Positions 52,241-56,760 of a stretch of 56,760 nucleotides of DNA are shown piece by piece (within the stretch, counting starts at the first letter, position 1; every line of letters starts with the position of its first letter). This DNA comes from Methylobacterium isbiliense (GTDB lineage Bacteria; Pseudomonadota; Alphaproteobacteria; Rhizobiales; Beijerinckiaceae). The notes beneath the pieces are model-generated. The model saw only the letters and a program-made list of their open reading frames with translations. It was not told the DNA's origin and searched no databases. The stretch lies in assembly GCF_022179325.1 (NCBI RefSeq), contig NZ_BPQQ01000052.1, forward strand, positions 1 to 56,760. Direction: 5' to 3'. A program made the translations under genes and the position numbers.

Positions 52241-54402
52241 CACCGCACCTCCTCGCGGCCTGCAAAACATCTGTCGGTTTCCGGACCCATCCTCGCATCC
52301 AACGCTCGGTCGAGCTCGTCGCGCGAGAGGTAGCCGCTTTCCTCGAGCAGGTGCGCGACAGCCTGCAGTGCCGTCCTGTATTCCATAAGGATGCTCCGCG
52401 CCCGATCGCTCGCGATCCGCAAACGCTCGGCAACGGACGGCAGCAAACCGCTGATCAAGAACATGTCGGTGGCGGCCGAGTCCAAGCACACGTTCCCGAA
52501 CTGCCCGAGGCCATAGCTCAGCTCGATGTCGCGCGCGATCCTGGTCGCCATGGCGAGATCCGAGTCCGGACCGAAACCCGCGCCGATCGAGCCGGCTCCG
52601 AGTTCGATCTCCTCGGCGATCCGGCCGGCCACGAGCGACGTCATCGCCATTTCCAGATCCGCCAGCGTCGCGGCTCCGTCCGTCGCGACTTCGATACAGA
52701 CCCGCCCGCCATCATCGTGCAAGGAAAGGTTCAGGAGGGTGCCGAAGCCGAGAGCGTGGCTTACGACCGCGTGCCCGGCTTCGTGGATCGCGACCCGGCG
52801 CCGTATGCCGACCGGGAGAGGACAGCGCCCCTGCCGGATTTCGGCCAGCAGGTCATCCGAAGTCAACGCCCGATCGTGGCGTCGGGCCTTTCCCTTGGCC
52901 CGCCGTACGAAGGCTTCCACGTCCGCGCCCGTCATGCCGCGCGCCGCCAGCGCCAGCGGCACCATCGGTGCGTCCGGCAGGATCCCGCGACCGAGATGGT
53001 GACGGAAGATCTGGGCGAGGGCGGTCGTGTCCGGCTTCGCGATCGCGATCTCCCTATCGAGGCGGCCAGCGCGCTTCACGGCGGGATCGATCTTCTCCGG
53101 GTGGTTCGTGGCAGCCACCACCACCACGCCGGGCCTCTCCTCCACGCCGGCGAGCAGCTCGAGGAACAGGTTCACGATCTGGGTCCAGTACTGCACGTAC
53201 TCCCCCCGGATCTGCCCGCGGTCGGAGATGCCGTCGAGCTCGTCGATGAACAGTATGCAGGGGGCCTGCGCCTTCGCCTGCGCGAAGATCTTGCGGATCG
53301 CCTGGAGCGTGCCCGACAGGTAGTCGGCGCTGTTCCACTCGGCGACCGAGGTCGCCACCAGCGGCACGCGTGCGCTCTTCGCCAAGGCTTTGGCAAAGGA
53401 AGTCTTTCCTACTCCTGGCGGGCCACTCAGGAGGAGTCCGCGGTGGTCGAACTCGGCCCAGCCCAACCGACCGTTCCGGAAGGCTTGCAAGTCGGCTGCA
53501 GCGGCAAGACCCCAGGTTTTGGCCTCGCCATAGCCGTCGAGCTCCTCCAGCGCAGGTCCTTCGCCGAGATATTCAGCCTTGGCAGCAACGATTCGCTCCA
53601 GCGCTTCTATGCATCCCTCGGGGGACGTCGCCCTCCGGAGTGCGACGGGCAGATCGGCGATGTCGATCATGCGCAGCAGATCCTGATCGATCCCCCGCGA
53701 TGGCCGGCTACCGACCACGGCTTCGACAACGAGTGCGAGTCCGGTCTGATCCAGGCTCGGCAGCGCGATCCGGTGCTCGGCGGAGCGCGTGAGGTCGCGC
53801 GGCAGCTGACGTTTCGGATCCGGAGCGATGCCGACGATCGGAACCCGCACATGCAATGCGGTGCCGATCACCTCGTTGCCCTTCTCGGGCCGAGCGTCGC
53901 GGCCGACCCCGTCGCAGACGAAAAGGGCGGCGTTTCTGTGTGTGAGGTCGCGGGTTCTCCCCGTCGAGAGCTCTACGACCTGCGCGTCGGGCCGGAACAG
54001 GCACTTCTCCGCGACGATGCGGACAGGCTCGACAAGATCGGCCACGTGCGTCGCGAGCGTGACGACGGGCGCCTCCCGGCGCAGCCGACGCACGAGACCG
54101 GGTTCTGCCTCGATGGCGCGGGCGAGCATCACTGCCACCGCGGCGAGATCCGCTGGAACGGGCACGTGTGCGGCCTCGGGTCGGTTGGCTTCGTCCTGAA
54201 CGACGATCTGCTCGACGGCGTCGTTCTCGTCGAGAAGAGGATCGTTACCGAAGCCGTACGCGCCGGAGCGTTGGCCAGCCTTGAGGCGCTTGCGTTCGTC
54301 CTGGGCGAGCTGTTGCAGGAATGCGCGTGGGAGTCGGTCGGAGAATGCGCCTTCGTGCGGATGCGGATCCATGGATGGGAGCAGAGGCGATGGAGCGAGC
54401 AT
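52240..54402 (-). CDS. soluble FtsH-like AAA+ ATPase/M41 zinc protease
   Basis: 720 aa. The N-terminal 290 residues match nothing I know and contain no membrane helix. A AAA+ domain follows: Walker A GPPGVGKTS (Lys333), Walker B ILFIDELDG (Asp387, Glu388), and ATNHPEKIDPAVKRAGRLDREI with the arginine finger. The M41 domain has HEAGH at 540-544 and the third zinc ligand Asp615 in PDSDLAMAT, so both activities should be intact. FtsH proper is membrane-anchored; this protein lacks the two N-terminal transmembrane segments. ATG at 54402 has GGGAGA 6 bases upstream. Confidence 0.9.
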   Translation of the reverse strand: MLAPSPLLPSMDPHPHEGAFSDRLPRAFLQQLAQDERKRLKAGQRSGAYGFGNDPLLDENDAVEQIVVQDEANRPEAAHVPVPADLAAVAVMLARAIEAEPGLVRRLRREAPVVTLATHVADLVEPVRIVAEKCLFRPDAQVVELSTGRTRDLTHRNAALFVCDGVGRDARPEKGNEVIGTALHVRVPIVGIAPDPKRQLPRDLTRSAEHRIALPSLDQTGLALVVEAVVGSRPSRGIDQDLLRMIDIADLPVALRRATSPEGCIEALERIVAAKAEYLGEGPALEELDGYGEAKTWGLAAAADLQAFRNGRLGWAEFDHRGLLLSGPPGVGKTSFAKALAKSARVPLVATSVAEWNSADYLSGTLQAIRKIFAQAKAQAPCILFIDELDGISDRGQIRGEYVQYWTQIVNLFLELLAGVEERPGVVVVAATNHPEKIDPAVKRAGRLDREIAIAKPDTTALAQIFRHHLGRGILPDAPMVPLALAARGMTGADVEAFVRRAKGKARRHDRALTSDDLLAEIRQGRCPLPVGIRRRVAIHEAGHAVVSHALGFGTLLNLSLHDDGGRVCIEVATDGAATLADLEMAMTSLVAGRIAEEIELGAGSIGAGFGPDSDLAMATRIARDIELSYGLGQFGNVCLDSAATDMFLISGLLPSVAERLRIASDRARSILMEYRTALQAVAHLLEESGYLSRDELDRALDARMGPETDRCFAGREEVR

Positions 54403-54917
54403 GCGAGATCTCCCGCGGCCGAGCCACGGGAGGGCTGGCCGTCTGCGTCGGTGCTGGATGGGGGGGCGGCGACGCGGCTGGCTCGTCAGTACGGGAGCGC
54501 TCGGCAGGCATCGGCTTCAGGAGATCGCCTGCTTCGTAGGCGATATGCATTCCTAGAACGAAAAGAGAACAAGGGGTAGGGGATGGATTGGCTTGTCCAC
54601 ACCTACAGGGCCTACATGACCTGGTTTGCGCGGCAAACATTCCGCCCCAGCCACCGCCCCATCCCAGATGGTTCAAGAGCGAAGTTGCCTCTGACAAGCC
54701 TCGTGCGAGGCGCAACTCCGATCGCATCCTGAGTTTCTTGAACTATGCTGCCAGCAGCGGACCTTCGAACAAGCCACCGGAATGGCCACTCGGACGCCGA
54801 CGGTTGTCATCTGTACGGAGTGGTCGGTCTGGCGACCCCGGCATGCCAAGGTGCAGGCACGTAAGCGACCTTTTTCGTAGGCTTGCCGCCGGGACGTGCT
54901 GAGCACGTGTCACACGA
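54403..54917. other. non-coding region between divergent genes
   Basis: About 515 bases between the AAA+/M41 start and the repeat array of the Fic gene. No supported gene. It should hold the protease-operon promoter near its left end. No terminator or strong palindrome was seen. Confidence 0.5.
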
Positions 54918-55037
54918 GATGATGGGAACGGCGCAGCAAAGGATGATAGATTCGGCGTCGCTTCAGATGATAAAAATGACATCGCATCGCTTGATAAATT
55001 TCGCGTCGCAGTGGATGATAAGTTTGGATGCACAGCG
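54918..55037 (+). repeat. five contiguous 24-bp direct repeats before the Fic gene
   Basis: Units begin at 54918, 54942, 54966, 54990 and 55014, each exactly 24 bases, with no spacer. They share a conserved core: GATGATA (CTTGATA in unit 4; GATGATG in unit 1), then an AT-rich centre such as AATTT, then CGCGTCGCA-like bases. The array ends 16 bases before the Fic start codon, so it overlaps the promoter. A possible -35 TTGATA (54991) and -10 GATGAT (55014), 17 bases apart, lie inside it. Likely binding sites for a regulator, possibly Fic's own N-terminal domain. Confidence 0.85.
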
Positions 55038-55053
55038 CACGTGGTAGCCTGCG

Positions 55054-56643
55054 ATGCCCACCTTGAACGAGAAGATCGCCGCCTCCCTGGAGAGCCTCCG
55101 CGCGGCAGGCGCGGACAGGGTGTGCGTACTTCGCTCGTCGGCCCTGTCGCGTACCGACCAGGAACGCTTGGTCGAGCATGGCTACCTCCGGCAGATCATG
55201 CCCGGGTGGCTCATGGTCGTGGACCCGAACGCGCGCGCCGGCGACAGCACCCCGTACTACGCGAATTTCTGGCTCTTCCTGTCCATGTATTGCGACGAGC
55301 GCTTCGACGGTCGGTGGGTCGCCGATGCTCAGACGTCGTTGCGACTCCATGCCGGCGAGTACACTGTGCCACGGCAAGTCGTGATCATCAGTCCCGGTGC
55401 GAACAACCGATCCCAGGACTTCCCGTTCAAGACTTCGCTGTTCACCATGCGGGCCAACCTACCTCCCTCGGAGGTGAGAAACGGGATGCGCGTCATGCCC
55501 CTGGGCGAAGCGCTCGTGAGGGCGGCGCCAGCCTTCTTCGAGCAGGAACAGTCCGTCGCCCTCGCCGCCTTGGCCTCGCTCGGCTCGGCGTCCGAGGTAG
55601 TCGCGCCGCTTCTCGCGGGCGGGCACTCGGTCGTCGCGGGCCGCTTGGCCGCGGCCTTCAGATCCATAGGCAGAACTGGGGTTGCAGACGAGATCGTCGG
55701 GGCGATGACCGCCGGCGGACACCGCGTGTCCGAACGCGAGAACCCGCTCCGGAGGGTGCCGCCGGGTCTCTCGTTCCGACGGCGCGTGTCGCCGGTGGCG
55801 GCGCGCGTGACCGCGCTCTGGGCCTCGCTTCGGCCAGGCGTGCTGGAAGCCTTCGCCGAGGAACCGCGTCAGGTCGAGGATGCCGGGCGCTACATCGATG
55901 ACGTCGACGAGCGCTACGTTGCCGATGCCTATCACTCGCTATCCATCGAGGGGTACCAGGTCACGCCGGAGTTGATCGAGAAGATCAGGCGCGGCGACTG
56001 GAAGCCCGAGAACTCGGACGCCGACCGCGATCAGCGCAACGCCCTGGCGGCGAAGGGTTACGCGGAGTGCTTCAAGCTCGTCCGCAGGACCGTCGCGGAC
56101 ATCCTGGCGGGCGAGGATGCTGCCCGGGTCGTCCAAGACAGGCACATGACGTGGTTCAGGGCGATGTTTCAGCCTTCGGTTGCCGCCGGCCTTTTCCTGT
56201 CCGAGCGACTCGCCGGCTATCGCGGCCACTTCATCTATCTCGACGGCTCGCGTTACGTCCCGGTGGCGCATGCATCCGTTCAGGACGCGATGGACGCCTA
56301 CTTCGACTGCTTCGATGCGGAGGCCGACCCGCGGGTCCGTGCAATTCTGGGTCACTTCATCTTCACCTACATCCACCCGCTCCCTGATGGGAACGGGCGG
56401 ATCGGCCGGTTCATCATGAATACGCAACTCGCATCCGGCGGGTATCCGTGGACCATCGTCCCGGTCGACGAACGGGCGCGGTACATGCGCTCGCTGGATG
56501 CCGCGAGCCTTGAGCACGACGTGCGCCGGTTCGCCGGTCTCGTTTCGGAGCTCATCCTCCGTGAGCCGCCGCCGCCACGGAAACGCGCGCCGGGCGAGGA
56601 ACCGAGCATGCGGGAGGAAAAAGGGACGGGCTATAGGCCCTGA
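55054..56643 (+). CDS. Fic family protein with AbiEi-like N-terminal domain
   Basis: 529 aa. The C-terminal Fic domain has the catalytic motif HPLPDGNGRIGR (His441), which transfers AMP or another nucleotide moiety to target proteins. The inhibitory motif (S/T)xxxE(G/N) is present upstream as SLSIEG (Ser295-Glu299-Gly300), so activity is probably self-restrained. The N-terminal part (VCVLRSSALSRTDQERLVEHGYLRQIMPGWLMVVDP) resembles the winged-HTH of AbiEi-type antitoxins and may bind the adjacent 24-bp repeats. It could be a single-gene toxin-antitoxin or defence protein. No frameshift. Confidence 0.9.
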   Translation: MPTLNEKIAASLESLRAAGADRVCVLRSSALSRTDQERLVEHGYLRQIMPGWLMVVDPNARAGDSTPYYANFWLFLSMYCDERFDGRWVADAQTSLRLHAGEYTVPRQVVIISPGANNRSQDFPFKTSLFTMRANLPPSEVRNGMRVMPLGEALVRAAPAFFEQEQSVALAALASLGSASEVVAPLLAGGHSVVAGRLAAAFRSIGRTGVADEIVGAMTAGGHRVSERENPLRRVPPGLSFRRRVSPVAARVTALWASLRPGVLEAFAEEPRQVEDAGRYIDDVDERYVADAYHSLSIEGYQVTPELIEKIRRGDWKPENSDADRDQRNALAAKGYAECFKLVRRTVADILAGEDAARVVQDRHMTWFRAMFQPSVAAGLFLSERLAGYRGHFIYLDGSRYVPVAHASVQDAMDAYFDCFDAEADPRVRAILGHFIFTYIHPLPDGNGRIGRFIMNTQLASGGYPWTIVPVDERARYMRSLDAASLEHDVRRFAGLVSELILREPPPPRKRAPGEEPSMREEKGTGYRP

Positions 56644-56760
56644 GGCGAAGCGCTGGCCCCGCTGCTCCCGCGCGGGGGCGGCCGGCACTGGCGCGAGGCT
56701 CCCGTCCTGCGTACCCGTCTGGCGGCACCGGAGCGCCGGTGTGTAGGGCGGTGACAAAAC

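Noticed and set aside
54743-55033. Minus-strand open frame with repeated LSS-type octapeptides
   Set aside because: It is only the translation of the 24-bp DNA repeats (24 is divisible by 3). No ribosome binding site, and it overlaps the Fic promoter array.
54918-55037. CRISPR-like array
   Set aside because: The repeats are contiguous with no spacers and no cas gene is present.
56742-56760. TGTAGGGCGG...CAAAAC at the window end, similar to TGTAGATTC...CAAAAC at 42987
   Set aside because: The similarity is in direct, not inverted, orientation and is cut by the window edge. It cannot be taken as a transposon terminus.

Overview
The window is a very GC-rich chromosomal segment from an alphaproteobacterium of the Hyphomicrobiales, most likely Methylobacteriaceae (inference from the acpXL-lpxXL type lipid A cluster, strong C/G third-position codon bias and dense, often 4-bp-overlapping genes). 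Roughly 0-42.8 kb is ordinary metabolic chromosome. From about 43 kb to the end the DNA looks different (lower GC by eye, longer non-coding stretches, mobile-element genes) and reads as a genomic island.

Layout. 0-4.3 kb: a small unknown protein, a RidA-family protein, an aldo/keto reductase divergent from a LysR regulator, and an AI-2E family membrane protein. 4.5-12.5 kb: an operon for very-long-chain acyl modification of lipid A, consisting of a specialised ACP, a FabZ-type dehydratase, a KS-beta-like synthase that has lost its catalytic Cys, an intact KAS II, a FabG-type reductase, an MDR dehydrogenase and an LpxXL acyltransferase. An SH3-like exported protein and a PemK/MazF-like toxin-antitoxin pair lie inside it. 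12.5-19.5 kb: M29 aminopeptidase, DUF2218 protein with an orphan CoxL-like molybdoenzyme subunit, FAD-linked oxidase, FAH-family hydrolase, Nudix hydrolase. 19.6-22 kb: tRNA-Gly(GCC), then several small orphan genes including an RMF/CrpP-like protein.

22-29 kb is a catabolic regulon. A LysR regulator sits between a TRAP transporter operon and an operon of three enzymes, and an almost identical 20-bp site occurs in front of both operons. 29-31.5 kb: quinone oxidoreductase-like protein and a CaiB-type CoA transferase. 31.6-40.7 kb is a sulfur-scavenging neighbourhood: a complete SsuACB-like ABC transporter, a cystathionine gamma-synthase-like enzyme, two more sulfonate-type binding proteins and two flavin-dependent (LLM) monooxygenases. 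40.7-42.8 kb: a GntR/FCD regulator divergent from a tartrate-dehydrogenase-like enzyme, with two palindromes between them.

43.2-49.4 kb is a Tn7-like transposition operon on the minus strand (tnsA-like, tniA/tnsB, tniB/tnsC, tniQ), closed by a strong intrinsic terminator. 49.4-56.8 kb is accessory DNA: an unknown protein, a small HTH protein, a soluble FtsH-like AAA+/M41 protease with a small translationally coupled partner, and a self-inhibited Fic protein preceded by five contiguous 24-bp direct repeats. The most novel-looking parts are the AAA+/M41 pair, the 24-bp array at the Fic gene, and the KS-beta/KS-alpha pair in the lipid A operon.
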